A stretch of 64,000 nucleotides of DNA from Arthrinium phaeospermum (lineage: Eukaryota; Ascomycota; Sordariomycetes; Amphisphaeriales; Apiosporaceae): contig QYRS01000002.1 in assembly GCA_006503535.1 (NCBI GenBank), positions 2,170,001 to 2,234,000 of the forward strand, in the 5' to 3' direction. This document shows, piece by piece, positions 35,749 through 46,779 of this stretch. Each line of letters begins with the position of its first letter. Position 1 is the stretch's first letter. Both the position numbers and the translations under genes were made by a program. Under the pieces are notes generated by a model. It was not told the DNA's origin, made no database searches, and saw only the letters and a program-made list of their open reading frames with translations.

Positions 35749-37568
35749 TCACGCAGACAAAAATCCCCAAATGTCTGGACTCTCGTCAGACCCTACCAAG
35801 TCTTTCAGATCAAAGTCCCAGGGCTGTGGGAAATCGTCCAGCTCCTCAAGAGGTATCGAGTTATCGATAGCTAGCATGCCATCGAAATCTATCCAGTCAT
35901 CGACAATGGGTGGATGCTCTTCTGCCTGTTCTATGATGGGACCGTTCGAGCCGTCCACGGCTGTGATCCCATCCGTCACAAGCTGGTCACTGATGGCATA
36001 AATCTGGTTGTCATCTATCACAAGATGATCCGGCCTGATACCAGATTCCTCTTGACTTGTCAAGACAACCCCGCTATCCGTGACGGACTGGTCCGATGTG
36101 CCGCTTTCTCGGTTGTCGTTGCTCGATGAAGGTCGGATGGACGATTCGAGGGTATCGGAAGATGATGTACCATTAGCAAGCCACTCGTCGAAGACAAGGT
36201 CTAGGCCGTGACTCAACGCCGCGCGCAGAAGGTTCTGACCCCCTTCGCCAGACTGCAAACTGTCAGACAGACCTTCACGCTCCAACACCTCCATTAGTAT
36301 TCGCGCACCATGAGTCTGTGTATACAGCCGGAGCTCGCAGAGATCTCGTGACAGGTTTGGGTCCATGTAAGCCGAGGATGGCACCGGCTGGCCGGGGAAG
36401 ATAATTTCCCATATCGCGAACCATCTATCGGATTCTGAGTGGTGCGGTTTGGATTTCTTGGAAAGATCGTTGCGCTGCTGGTGTGATAGCCCGTCTAGTG
36501 CGTCTGGCTCTCGCCATTCGCATTGCTCGTAGCGCAAGTGATGCTCGAGTGATGCAATGGATACGAAGACGGTCTTGCACCTCTCGCAATGGTTCTCCGA
36601 ATAATGGGACCTGCTCAGGTGTTGCTTCACCCTTGCTATACCATCCAGCCTAAGCTTGAAACAATCTCGGTGACGAATCGCATCGCGTTTCCAGAATGGA
36701 CAAGCCAGGAGCTTCCTCGAGCCATCACGTTGCTCCAGCACAGCGCGTTTCGGAGAACCACGCCTGTCGCCCGCTTCGTCTGCATCCTCGTCGCCATCCT
36801 TCTTATCGAGATTCTTCCTCTTCTTTGATTTGCTGGACGGTCGCTCAAGCGAACTTGCTGTATCTGATATGTGTTTCTGGGATGAATCGGTTTCTTGGCT
36901 AATTGGCGTTTCATCGTTTGACGTGGCTCGTTTCTCACTACCCAAATTCGACGACATCTCGGTGATGATTTGGCGACTGACAGCTGAAATAATTCTCATT
37001 GACCGTTCATCCGAAAAGCGGTCGAAGGACGTAGAGGCATCCTCCGAATCTGAAATCGAAACCATGTCGGAATCGAGAAGACTCGTTGGTGAGCCAAATG
37101 GAGCGTCCTTGTTAGATTCTGTATTGGATGCCAGACAGCTGTTTTGGGTACAGGCTGATTGCCCTATCCCATCAAATGGTATTGACCCATCGAGGGGCGT
37201 TGATTGAACCTCTTCCACACCACTGAGTAGACGTGGGTTATTCATAGACGGAACCCATGATGTCGCTACTACGCTTCCACATTCCACAAGGCTCTGTGTT
37301 GTCACAGATGTTGATCGTTGCAACAATTTCCCAAAAATGCTGTCGTCCTTGCGTGGCGACGGGTCTCGTGAGTTGTATCCCTCGTCCTGGATGGGCACAT
37401 AGCTACAAGCTGTATCTTGGCTACAAACTGTATCTTGGCCACAAGTTGTATTTTGGGTCGTATCTTAATTTTGGTCAGCCTTGCTATAAATACTCAATGA
37501 CTGAGTACATATGGAAATGTACTACCCGCGGTCTTAGTATTCTTTTTGAAGAAGCGGCCTATACCCAT
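35749..37568 (-). CDS. C2H2-type zinc-finger regulator with N-terminal QDTxCS repeats
   Basis: The frame is open from about 37463 to 35749 but has no ATG near its 5' end. A short first exon 37568..37526 (MGIGRFFKKNTKTA) spliced to 37463..35749 supplies one (donor gtagta, branch CTGAC, acceptor AAG), giving 585 aa. The region just after the junction contains three 18-bp repeats encoding Q-D/N-T-x-C-S/G. A Lys-rich KSKKRK (about residues 226-231) is a likely nuclear signal. The zinc-binding region (about 269-329) shows CPFWKRD, HRDC, VKQHLSRSH, CERC and HLRYEQC spacing. This is the fungal CPFxK-type C2H2 family, thought to act in transcription. The C-terminal third is acidic and Ser-rich. No target can be inferred. 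Confidence 0.8.
37403..37456 (-). repeat. 18-bp x3 tandem repeat inside the C2H2 gene
   Basis: Three adjacent 18-bp copies (37403-37420, 37421-37438, 37439-37456) differ at a few sites, all transitions. In the gene's frame each encodes a six-residue unit containing D/N-T-x-C, placing cysteines every six residues. Confidence 0.8.
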
Positions 37569-39150
37569 CGTATAGAACTTGTCTTCAAGATATACACGTT
37601 AACCTTCAAGTGATGGCTCGAGCGATTTGAGGCATAACATGGCCGGAGACCTAAAACGTTCGACTGTGTAGTACGTAAATCTCAGGATGTGGTGGGGTTT
37701 CCTGGGGGTAAAACTGATAGAAACCAATCATTGTGAATTCGAATGTCTTGGGTAGAGGATGATAACTGATCACATAGTAGCAAAACGCCCCTGATTGTTT
37801 TAATGGAAAATATCAATACTTTTCATCAAGTTGTGACGAGCTCTCATTTTCTGCGATAATCAGACTACAGCCTACTGTTAGCAAAACACAAATGTGTTTT
37901 CGTGTATTATTGGCTCGGTTAAAGGGGCTGGGTCGGCAGCAGCCGTCAACCAATCAAAAGTAAAGACGCCAGGGCGTTGACAGGAATGATTGAGGCAGGA
38001 GGTGTTTTTGAATTTCTGGCTTTTCTTGTCAAAATAACAGCCGCTAGTCTTTCATGCACCGCCGCAGCGCTGTGTTAATAAATCAAAAAGTCATTCACAG
38101 TGAAGCTACTTCCAGAATGCCAAATGCCGGATGGACGTCTAGGTAATGAGTGTCTAAGTTAACTGGCGTTCAAGTCAGTCAATCAACCAAAGCGTGAGGA
38201 AACATTTATTTTGATAGAAGTTGAGTGGGTCCGAGAGCCTATATAGCATGATGCCTCCTCGAGGTCCAGACCGAGGCAAGAGTTTGGCGAAATATTCTAC
38301 TCGGTACAACTAAGTCATTAGTAATACAACATACTGCCAGTCGTCTCTTGCCTCAAGGCAGCGAAGTAGTCGGTACCAAACGGCATTCCCATTGTGGTTA
38401 AGCACGTTAACTTCACATTAGCCAGTATGGCCGGCACATCAGACAGACACCTTTTCCCGAAACTCAGGCAAATCGAAGTACGCTTCTCAAGCACAGTCTA
38501 TAGCATATGGGCTAACAACTATGCAATCACAGAAAAGGAAGGGCGAAGAATGGGGGGAAATATCAGATGGACAAGCACCTTGATCTCACCTCGTCAACAA
38601 CTGTCGAGAGACTTTCTTGTTCGGCGGAGTCGCAGGAGAAAGCTTGTCAACGACATGAAGACAGAGTGTCAAAGCAGCTCGCAGACTGGCAAAAGCAGTG
38701 GAATGCGGCCTCGGAATGATGTACTGCCATCATGTAGGATCGAGAAAACCCGTTGGAAGCTAGTTTTATTGGGCCAACCTCAGGAGGAGCTGATCGTCGA
38801 TTGCACATGGTATGACAAAGATTGGAGCTCATGGCTGGACTGTGTATCATTTATACCAATCGCTGTTTTATGAGACAATTCGCCTACGAAGATGCTTGAT
38901 AGTACCTAGAGGAAGTTTCCCCGTATTCGCAACGCATAGTAGACTATGCAATCATGGACAGTTATCCGCCCGAAGACGCCCGAGACATCGTCGGTTTCCA
39001 GACGCCAATATTCTTCGCCAGAATGCCCTGGTCTTACAGCGGAATGTCTTGCAGCCAAAACCTCGTGATACCGGTTCGCCCTTTTGGCGATCGTCCGATA
39101 CGCTAATGCCAAGTGCCTCGACGCCCGATGGCCGGGCCACCCTGACCCGT
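37569..39150. other. Intergenic stretch; one weak open frame
   Basis: An ATG-led frame at 38394-38873 (+) encodes 159 aa with no recognised domain and a basic, low-quality C-terminal half. It is not called as a gene. Nothing else is supported. Confidence 0.4.
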
Positions 39151-39159
39151 GGTGAACAG

Positions 39160-39565
39160 GCGAACAGGTCGGAACTCGGGCACGGACGACAATCGAGACA
39201 GGACGTCGGACGAGTGGATAGAGATGCCTTGCTTCCATTCCTAATAGCGCCTGTACACCCGAGTCCCGTTGGCGTCCGTGTCGTATCCATTCTCCCAGTA
39301 CAGTCTATACAGGGCGGCCATTCTCTCGATTGGAACCCTGTAATCATGGTGCCGCAGGGCCTCCTCGAACCCTCCCGTCGGGACCTCGTCCCACCGCTCT
39401 TGCAGGAAACGATCGCCCAACAGGACGTCCCGTTGAAGTTAACCATCATAGCGGCTCTAAGATAGATATAGTGGTCGACAGTTCATGCTTCGTCGCTGAG
39501 GCTGTCCGCGTGCAATGGCGGCGCGGTTGTGTTGGGCGAATGCGGCGACGTTTTAGGCCCAGGCT
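39160..39565 (-). pseudogene. Relic of a third 2EXR-family gene (C-terminal part)
   Basis: Read on the minus strand from about 39429, one frame gives DRFLQERWDEVPTGGFEEAL, then IERMAALYRLYWENGYDTDA, then GTRVYRRY, a TAG stop (39241-39243) and EWKQG. This parallels the end of the intact 2EXR gene at 5747-6841 (ERQMTIARLYWETAYNIEQD, GSRLYDTY, then CW) and its stopped neighbour (DGSRVYDYYSRW). Upstream of 39429 the resemblance (FAQHNRA) is broken by stops and frame changes. No 2EXR N-terminus was found, so only a decayed C-terminal part remains. Confidence 0.55.
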
Positions 39566-39574
39566 GTGATATTG

Positions 39575-39720
39575 TGGGTTGAAAAATCTTAATAGCGAAC
39601 GAAATATAATTTTAATTGTTTTAAACCATTTCTTATTTAAAAGGAAATAAGAATCTATATAATTCTTGGAGGTATTTTCGAAGAGTTAATATCTATTCGG
39701 GGAAGAAAAGTGTAGAAATT
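39575..39720. other. Short AT-rich segment
   Basis: About 145 bp of markedly AT-rich sequence directly beyond the 2EXR relic. It may be a small RIP-affected remnant, but CA and TG dinucleotides persist, so the signal is much weaker than in the 50.6-51.6 kb island. Confidence 0.4.
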
Positions 39721-40005
39721 AGACCGACTTTAAGTGGCTCCCGTAAGCTACAATCGCGTCAGCCATTACCGTCTTCCTAACGGCTATCGGCGCATCGAAC
39801 TGTCCGAGTGCCATTGATGCACCGTACTACAAAAGACACAAGAACCCGGATTTGTTTCTATTATATAGTTAGTGATTTGCCGACAGTTGCATCGCATCCA
39901 TAAGCAACTCATCGGTTCTCCGTGCAAACAAGTGCTCTTCCAGTCTTTCCACTACACTAGTTCAGTTTCTACCCTCCACCAATAGTTGTCACTACTCGAG
40001 ACATC

Positions 40006-41046
40006 ATGGCAGTCTCGTCTGGGCCCAAGAGGAAGCTTACAGTCCTCATAACGGGCTGTTCCCCCGGCGGCATTGGCGCAGCCCTGGCCATCAATTTGCA
40101 CGATGCAGGTCATCACGTCTACGCCACAGCGCGGGACCCGGCCAAGCTGAAGCCGCTCGCGGACAAGGGAATCACGACACTACCGCTCGACATCTCCTCC
40201 GCCGCATCCATCGCATCGGCCGTGTCTTCGGTCTCAGCTTCGACGGCTGGAGCCGGCGGCCTCGACATCCTCGTCAACAACGCGGCGGCGTCGTACTCCA
40301 TGCCCGTCGTCGACATATCCCTAGACGAGGCGCGGAAGCTGTTCGACACCAACGTATGGGGCCAGATCGCCGTGACGCAAGCCTTTATGCCGCTTTTGCT
40401 CCAGCGCGCCTCCTCGTCGTCTCCCGATAATAGCAGTGCCCCGCGAGCGTGGGGTATGGGCGGACTGCTGTTTGGTGGTCGACAGCATCATCAGCAGCCG
40501 ATGATCGTGAACCACACCTCAGTGGGCTCCGTCATGCCCATGCCGTTCCAGAGCGTCTACAACGCGTCCAAGGCAGCGCTGGCCATGCTGACGCAGACGC
40601 TGCGCATGGAGGTGGCGCCGTTCGGGGTCCGGGTTGTGGAGCTCAAGACGGGCGGGGTCAAGACCAACATCATCGCCAACAACAACGTCCACAAGAGCCA
40701 AAGCGCAGACGGCGGGAAAGAACCGACATTGATAGCGTCGCCGGCCCCAACGGCGGCGGGGCACTTGCCCGCGGATTCCATCTATGCGCCGGCGCGCAGC
40801 GTCGTCGAGCACGCCATGAGCCAGGAGGGGCTCGCCGATCGAGGTATCACGCCCGAGCAGTGGGCGCGCGAGGTGGCTGATTTGCTGCTGAGCGGGAACC
40901 CGCCGCCGGTGATCTGGAAGGGCGAGAGCGCGACGGCGGCCTGGGCGGCGACGTTGCTGCCCTCGGGGCTGTTTGAGGGGTTTCTGAAGAAGTTGTGCAA
41001 GCTGGACGAGGTGGAACGGATCATCGGGGAAAGTCGGAAGCAGTAG
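40006..41046 (+). CDS. Short-chain dehydrogenase/reductase (AYR1-like)
   Basis: A single exon of 346 aa from ATG 40006. The cofactor motif TGCSPGGIG is at residues 16-24, NNAA follows near residue 92, and the active-site YNASK has Tyr near 185 and Lys near 189, with the Ser upstream in HTSVGSV. This is a classical NAD(P)-dependent SDR. The TGCSPGGIG form and overall layout resemble yeast Ayr1 (1-acyldihydroxyacetone-phosphate reductase) and related fungal reductases. A Ser/Gln/His-rich insertion at about residues 136-165 is extra. It is convergent with the DUF3176 gene; the stops are about 87 bp apart. Substrate uncertain. Confidence 0.88.
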   Translation: MAVSSGPKRKLTVLITGCSPGGIGAALAINLHDAGHHVYATARDPAKLKPLADKGITTLPLDISSAASIASAVSSVSASTAGAGGLDILVNNAAASYSMPVVDISLDEARKLFDTNVWGQIAVTQAFMPLLLQRASSSSPDNSSAPRAWGMGGLLFGGRQHHQQPMIVNHTSVGSVMPMPFQSVYNASKAALAMLTQTLRMEVAPFGVRVVELKTGGVKTNIIANNNVHKSQSADGGKEPTLIASPAPTAAGHLPADSIYAPARSVVEHAMSQEGLADRGITPEQWAREVADLLLSGNPPPVIWKGESATAAWAATLLPSGLFEGFLKKLCKLDEVERIIGESRKQ

Positions 41047-41133
41047 CAGAAGTAGCGGCGTTGGTCAACCAAACATATTCCAACCATTAATTGATTAGTT
41101 GTATCCAATGTTTAAATCTTTGCGCGTCGGCCG

Positions 41134-43162
41134 TCACGAAGTGTTGGCAAACCTCAACCAGCCATTGTCATCCTCGCATAGTTGTGCCTTCATCGTCTTG
41201 GAGCGCTTGTCCAAATCCCTCTCCGTCTCGAGACGGCCCGCCCGCCCGTCCTCGCCCCACCCGTCCAGGCCGTGCAGCAGCAGGGCCATGACGGACGACT
41301 TGAGCAGCGGCTCGCCCCTCGTAATAAAGATGGTGACCGTCACCAGCACCGCGGCCGCCACGACCTCGACGAGCGCCAGCAGGAACCAGGGCCAGCGCAC
41401 GCGGATGTAGGTCTCGGACCGGAACGCCGACCCGTCGAGCATGGTCAGGTTGTTGTTGTCGCCCGGCCCGCGGCTGCGCATCTGCGCCGAGAGGCCGTCG
41501 GCGATGCTGCCCGTCATGGCGGCGTGGTCCGTCAGGTTCATGTAGTAGCCCATGGGCAGCAGCTCGCCCAGCCTGCCGCCGCGCTCCACCCGCGTCGCGT
41601 TGTCGTACAGGCCGAACCGGTTGTCCAGCACCGTCTGCAGGAACTCGTACACGCGCTGCAGGGCGTAGTTGCCCGTCGTGTACTCGCGCCCGCTGGCGCC
41701 GGCCCGGTAGGTGATGAAGCTCTCGGCGAACAGCGCGCCGCCGCCGTTGAGCTCCAGGGTCCCGACCACCGTCCGGTTGCGCAGCGGCGTCAGGGGCTCC
41801 TCGGCGACGGTCCCGGGCACGAGGCGGCCCGAGTCCACGGCGGCCCCGCGGTGGGTGCGCTCGCAGAGGTACCAGTCCGACTGCAGCATCTCCGTCGGCG
41901 GCGGCTTGTCTTTGCCCGCGATCCCGTTGTTGGCGTTGGCCACCTTGACCGAGGTCAGCGACAAGGTTTGGTGCCCAAAGCCGTCCGTGTGGATGTTGGC
42001 CCTGGACCGGAACCACGTGTAATCGGTCGGCACGACAGTCGGTTTGCCGTTAGTGCCGTTCCTCAGCCTGAGGTTCCATTCCATCTCCACCAGGTACTCG
42101 GACCGGTTGCGGCCGGCGTAGTCGTAGGTGCAAGTCAAGTTCAGCCCCGGTGCCGCCTTGTCCTTGATCTCGTGGGCTTTGCAGTCCGGGACTGCCACGT
42201 CGGTCAGGTTGCGGAACGACCTGCAAACGCCCAGAGTCGAGAACTCGGGCCAAGAACATGATGTTGCCGGCGGTGGACAGGAATAAGACGGGGGAGGAAC
42301 TTGGCCAAAAACCGAGTTCAACAGGCCGGACTGGAGCGGAAGCGTGTCTCCGTTGAAGAATCCAATGTAGAAGTCTAAAGACAGTTTGGTCAGATCACTT
42401 TTCTTTGGTAGGGTGGGGGCAGTGATGGGCATGCATACTTGCGGAATCGGCTTCGGGATTCTTGTTGTTGAACGCCCTCGAGACGTATTCCTTAGCCACG
42501 CCCATCTTGGACGTGACGTTCTCCAGCTTGGTGGTCCGGCTCGGGAACTGGAGAATCTGCTGCGCGGTAGGGTCGATCGCCACACTGGCCGTCGTCACCA
42601 AGGCAAAGCAAAACGCCAAGATGGCGCCGAGTCGTACGTTGCCCATGAGGAACAGGGACCCGAGCGGGCCGCGACTCGCGTTGTCGAAGGCCTGGAGATG
42701 GCTCAGGGGCCGCGGCCGGTCGAGGAAGTGCTTCCACTTGAGCTGGCTGAGGCAGGCGCTCACGGCGAGCAGCATCGACGTCTTGCTGACCATGACGAGG
42801 ATGGAGATGACGGTGTTGGGCTGGATGAAAAAGGTCCACCGCGACAGGGCCCAGCCGTCGCACAGGGCCAGGACGACCACCAGCGCCACCATGGCGGCGA
42901 TGCTGCCGACCACAGCCGCGATCTCGGCCCACCACCACGAGTGGGACGTCGTGGCTCGCCTGCCGCCGTTGCTGGAGGAATCCAACTGCACTCCGGGCGG
43001 GACCTCCTTGGAAGTGGCGCGAAAACGGCGGTCCGACCCGGGCTGGCTCCGGGGTCCGTCGTAGCCTTGCAGGTAGTCGTCATATTCGCCCCCTAGGGGC
43101 GAGACGCCATCGCTAGACCCCACGGGCCGACCCGGCTGCAATTCGTAGTATGACTTGGACAT
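41134..43162 (-). CDS. DUF3176-family integral membrane protein
   Basis: Exon 1 is 43162..42439 and exon 2 is 42374..41134, giving 654 aa with frame-true splicing (donor gtatgc, acceptor tag). The first ~70 residues are polar and cytosolic-looking. Three hydrophobic segments follow: about 78-100 (IAAVVGSIAAMVALVVVLAL), about 115-135 and about 180-198. A long extracytosolic domain follows with several N-x-S/T sites and paired cysteines. A last membrane segment is WPWFLLALVEVVAAAVLVTV near the C-terminus. The SHSWWWAEI start and WKHFLDRPRPLSHLQAFDNA block are hallmarks of the fungal DUF3176 family. Its function is unknown. Confidence 0.88.
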
Positions 43163-43344
43163 TATTTCGAATGGTAGTCGAATAGCCGACTACTCACTAG
43201 TGACAAGTAGTCAGGTGTAGGCTGAGTCAATTCCCTAGCCTCTACGTGGGCTGGGCGTAGACTTATAAGTAACCTCTATAAAGGCGGAGGGGGACAGAGA
43301 AAAAGGAAACGGCGCTGCACCTCTGCGGCTGATCTTGTAGTGCT
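43163..43344. other. Spacer upstream of the DUF3176 gene
   Basis: Promoter region of the DUF3176 gene; nothing else seen. Confidence 0.4.
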
Positions 43345-43531
43345 TATCCCCTTGAGCGCTGAATACGGCTCAAACAGTGGAGACATATTTTTTCATAGGT
43401 ACATCCAATCAAAGCAGCGCATATTCCTACTCCAACACCCAGCACACGCCGACGTCTGGTCTATGCCTCCAATCAGATATACCAGATCGGGTCTCCACCC
43501 GTTTGAGCCGTATTCAGCGCTCAAGGGGATA
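43345..43531. mobile_element. MITE-like element with 29-bp perfect TIRs and TA flanks
   Basis: A perfect 31-bp inverted repeat joins 43345-43375 and 43501-43531. If the outer TA on each side is a target-site duplication, the terminal inverted repeats are 29 bp (TCCCCTTGAGCGCTGAATAC at the outer end) and the element is 43347-43529, 183 bp. The match continues inward imperfectly (GTGGAGAC on both arms). No coding capacity. Size, TIRs and TA duplication fit a non-autonomous Tc1/mariner-pogo-type element. No second copy was noticed in this window. Confidence 0.75.
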
Positions 43532-44119
43532 TAATTTTTTTTTTTTTCTGTTCTTCTGCTTTCCCCGCCACCAATCGAAAGCCCCCGTACCCCGGCAATT
43601 ATGTCGATCGACCAAGATCCCTACAGCGCTAGCCCGGTAGTGCTTACTATCGTACCAAAGAGAGCCAGCCGCAATTCAACGGTTGCACCGGCCATTGGCT
43701 CCAGTCCATCTCACACCGATCGCGACAAGAGCTCTTGATTGGTACACTTGCTATCGAAGAACCCCACATACTGACTATAGCATGTAAGATACTTACAAGT
43801 AGGTGAATTTGGGGTGGGGCTTGGTCATATATCCCAAACCTCCAGTGATAAGTATACGGGACCTGCATAATAATTAAGGCCCAAACGCGGGCAGCCCCCA
43901 CCCAAAGAGCCGTGCCAGCAATAGATAATAGGGCGAGGTACGAGGACCCTCGCTTGGCGGTGAATAGGATTCCGATTTTTCGTCCAAAAGCAATAGCTAC
44001 CTACATGAGAGAACTATTCCTGCAGGGCCAGCTCAATCAACGACTTTTGCATAATACAACTAGACCCGCCCAACCCGGCCCAAAAGCCCCCACCTAATAC
44101 ATGTCAATGTCAGTCTCTA
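43532..44119. other. Intergenic stretch downstream of the chitinase
   Basis: Begins with a T tract near 43534-43549. No gene seen. Confidence 0.5.
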
Positions 44120-46779
44120 TCAGCCGCCCGGCCGCAGGATATCCACGCGCTCGCCGTCCAGGACCCGCCAGCCGCACGCGCCCGACTGGCAGCCCGCGCC
44201 GCAGTGCGCCTGCGTGTTGCCGCAGTACCCGGCCGCGCTGCAGCAGCTGCCCGCCGGCCACGACCCGCACGTCGTGTGCTTGTGCGCCAGCCCGCAGGTC
44301 CCGTCCGCCGTCGCGCCGCCCGTCGCGCAGTCGCCCGACTGGCACCCGCTGCTGCAGTAGGCGGCGGTGCTGCCGCACCAGCCCGAGCTGAGGTGGTTGT
44401 ATTAGTGGTTATGAACGTTTCATATTGGGTTTATCTTGCGTTTTTCTTTCAGGTGTAGAAGGATTTGATACGATAAATACGACGGGATGTGACTTACCTG
44501 GAGCAGCAGTTGCCGGTGGGCCAGTCGCCGCAGACTGTGTTTCCGTTTTTCTTGCCACAGGTGCCGTCTGTGGTTTTGACCGGGGTCAGGCCGCTAGATG
44601 AGCAAAATACAATGTCGAGGTCAGCCAAAACCTCAGATGTAATAGAAACAAAATGGAGATAGGAGAGCAGTATCTACCTTCCCACACCCGAGTTGAAGTC
44701 AATACTCCACGCCATGGTGCCGCCAAAGCACTGATTGTCCGCCCAAGCCTTCTTCCGGGCAATCGTCTCGTCGTCGTCGTACCCGATCCACTGGTCGTCC
44801 CAGGTGATCTGCTTCATCATGGCGTCGGGCAGGTACTCGGGCGTCAGCCCCTTGTCGCGGATGAGCGCCTGGATCTCGACCAGCGACATGACGCCGTCGC
44901 CGTTGGTGCATACACCCGGCTTGCTGGGCCCGCTGAAGGGGCAGAGCAGGCCGCGGCAGCTTTTGTCGGACAGGGTGTACCCCCGCCCGTACAGCGCGAC
45001 GCCGAAGTTGATCTTGGACGGGTCCAGCTCGTCGAACCAGAGCGGCAGCGTGTCGGTGGCGATGTCGCGGATGTCGGCCTGGCCGCGCACGACGGAGCCG
45101 AGCGTCTTGACGTCTTGGTCCCAGTAGCCGTGGAGGTCTTTTTTTCAAGGCAGTCATTCGTTGGTCAGCAGGACTAGAAACAGAATCCGTTTGGAATGCA
45201 GAGAGGTCTAGTCTAAGAGGCTACTCACCATAAGCCATGAACCCGAAGAAATCCACCGAGCTCTCCATGGCCTTGGCGTCGAAATACCGCAAGTACCAGT
45301 AGTCCGGCGCCAGCGTCAAGCTCAAGCCGAACTGCCCAGCGAACGAGGCGTGCATCTCGCGGACGAGAAGCACGAGGTTCTGGGTGTCGGCCGGGTCGCC
45401 GCCGCGAAGCGTGTCAACGGGGTATTCCCAGTCCAGATCGACGCCCTGGAAACCGTACTTGGTCATGAAGGTCTTGAGCGAGTTGATGAATGCCTTGCGG
45501 CTGCTGGCGCTTGCGACGAGCTTGCTCCTGTGGGTCGAGGGTTAGAATTGGAAGGGGCGGGAGATAGAAGTGGAATGCGTACCAGGTCCCGTGTGTGGCC
45601 TTGTTCGGGTCGCTGAAGTCAAAGCCTCCAACTGCTATCCATCTAAAAACAGGAGAGCGGATTATGTCAGCACGTTATCTTTGTCATGCCCGGACAGCAT
45701 GGTATGTGGAACTCACGTCTCGAGCCCCCGGCTCTTGAGTGCCGTGAACTGGGCGTACAGCTCGACATCGCCGGGGTCCGCCGGCACGACCCCGAAGCTG
45801 TTGGGGTCGATGGACGCAAAGGCGTAGTAGAGGTGCGTATAGCCCTTACTGGCGATGTCGTCCGGATATATCTTGTTGCACAGACGGTCGCGGGTGTTGG
45901 ACCCCTGGTAGTAGCCTATCGTCCGGCCGTTGGTGGTGCCGCTACCGGTGCCGCACGTCTTGCCCGACTTGACCACACACGAGCCGAAGTCCTTCTGGCA
46001 CGGGAGCGTGTTGCCCTTGGGGTCGGCATTGGTACAGTATGTCTCAGTGGTCTGGGCAGTTCTCGTTAGCTTGGACTGTTCTTCTGGGGCTGTAAAAACG
46101 ACAAGTACTCACGCCACACCATCCCATGGCCGAGCAGCACAGGTTCATGCCGCACTTTTCTTTGCCATCTTTACTGTAGATGCCACACATAGCAGTCGCG
46201 GTGCAACCACCGGTACACTTCGGTACACAGTATTAGTCGAAGATCCAAATTATTGAGTTAGGTGCATTGTGTCACAACTTACATTCCCTTTTCCGCAGAA
46301 TGCCGGACCGTAGCCACACGTCCCTTTGGTACTACAACAGCTGCAGAACACACATTGTCAGTAGTGGGTAGGACGTGAGGAATCGAAGTATTATCTCGTA
46401 TCTACCTTTTGTCGGCACAGGTCCCATCCGGAAGGCACAGTGTGGCATCTCGACGCGCAAGGTCGGGGTGGGGATCAGCGTGGACTAATTCCACCGGATG
46501 CGGCGACAACAGCTGGGGATTTTGATGGGTCGGGGCCGTCCGGGATGGGGCATCGGAACTCAAGTTGAAACTGAAGGCTTGTTGTGAATCATCCGCAGGA
46601 ATGATGGCGCCTATGGGAATGGCTCCATCCCTGATGGCAAATCCCGCAGGAGAGGCATTGACCGTACCGAGGGCCGCAGTAATGAGCAAAAGAAACGGGG
46701 ACAGCATGGAATGCTTTGGGGAGGGTTTTGTCGACATGGCTCGTCTTGTGTCCATCGCGGGTTGAAGTTCGATGGTCAT
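44120..46779 (-). CDS. GH18 chitinase with CBM18 chitin-binding modules on both ends, 9 exons
   Basis: Proposed exons: 46779..46406, 46340..46283, 46217..46113, 46051..45717, 45642..45583, 45527..45229, 45137..44678, 44593..44498 and 44387..44120; 684 aa, all frame-true. The start is uncertain: later in-frame ATGs put the hydrophobic SPFLLLITAALGTVNASP signal segment nearer the N-terminus. Two Cys-rich chitin-binding-like modules (about residues 112-200) precede the GH18 barrel. IGYYQGSNTRDRLC opens the barrel. The catalytic QGVDLDWEYP has the proton donor Glu near 345 and Asp at 341 and 343; Gln replaces the first Asp of DGxDxDxE. MAWSID closes the barrel. Two more CBM18 modules (CCSRSGWCGSTAAYC, CCSAAGYCGNTQAHC) end the protein. 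Likely secreted and cleaving chitin. Confidence 0.9.

Noticed and set aside
38394..38873. 159-codon plus-strand open frame
   Set aside because: No family recognised, and composition drifts to basic low-quality sequence; likely chance.
42386..43096. Long open frames antisense to the DUF3176 gene and other GC-rich genes
   Set aside because: They are shadows caused by high third-position GC in the true genes; no domain content.
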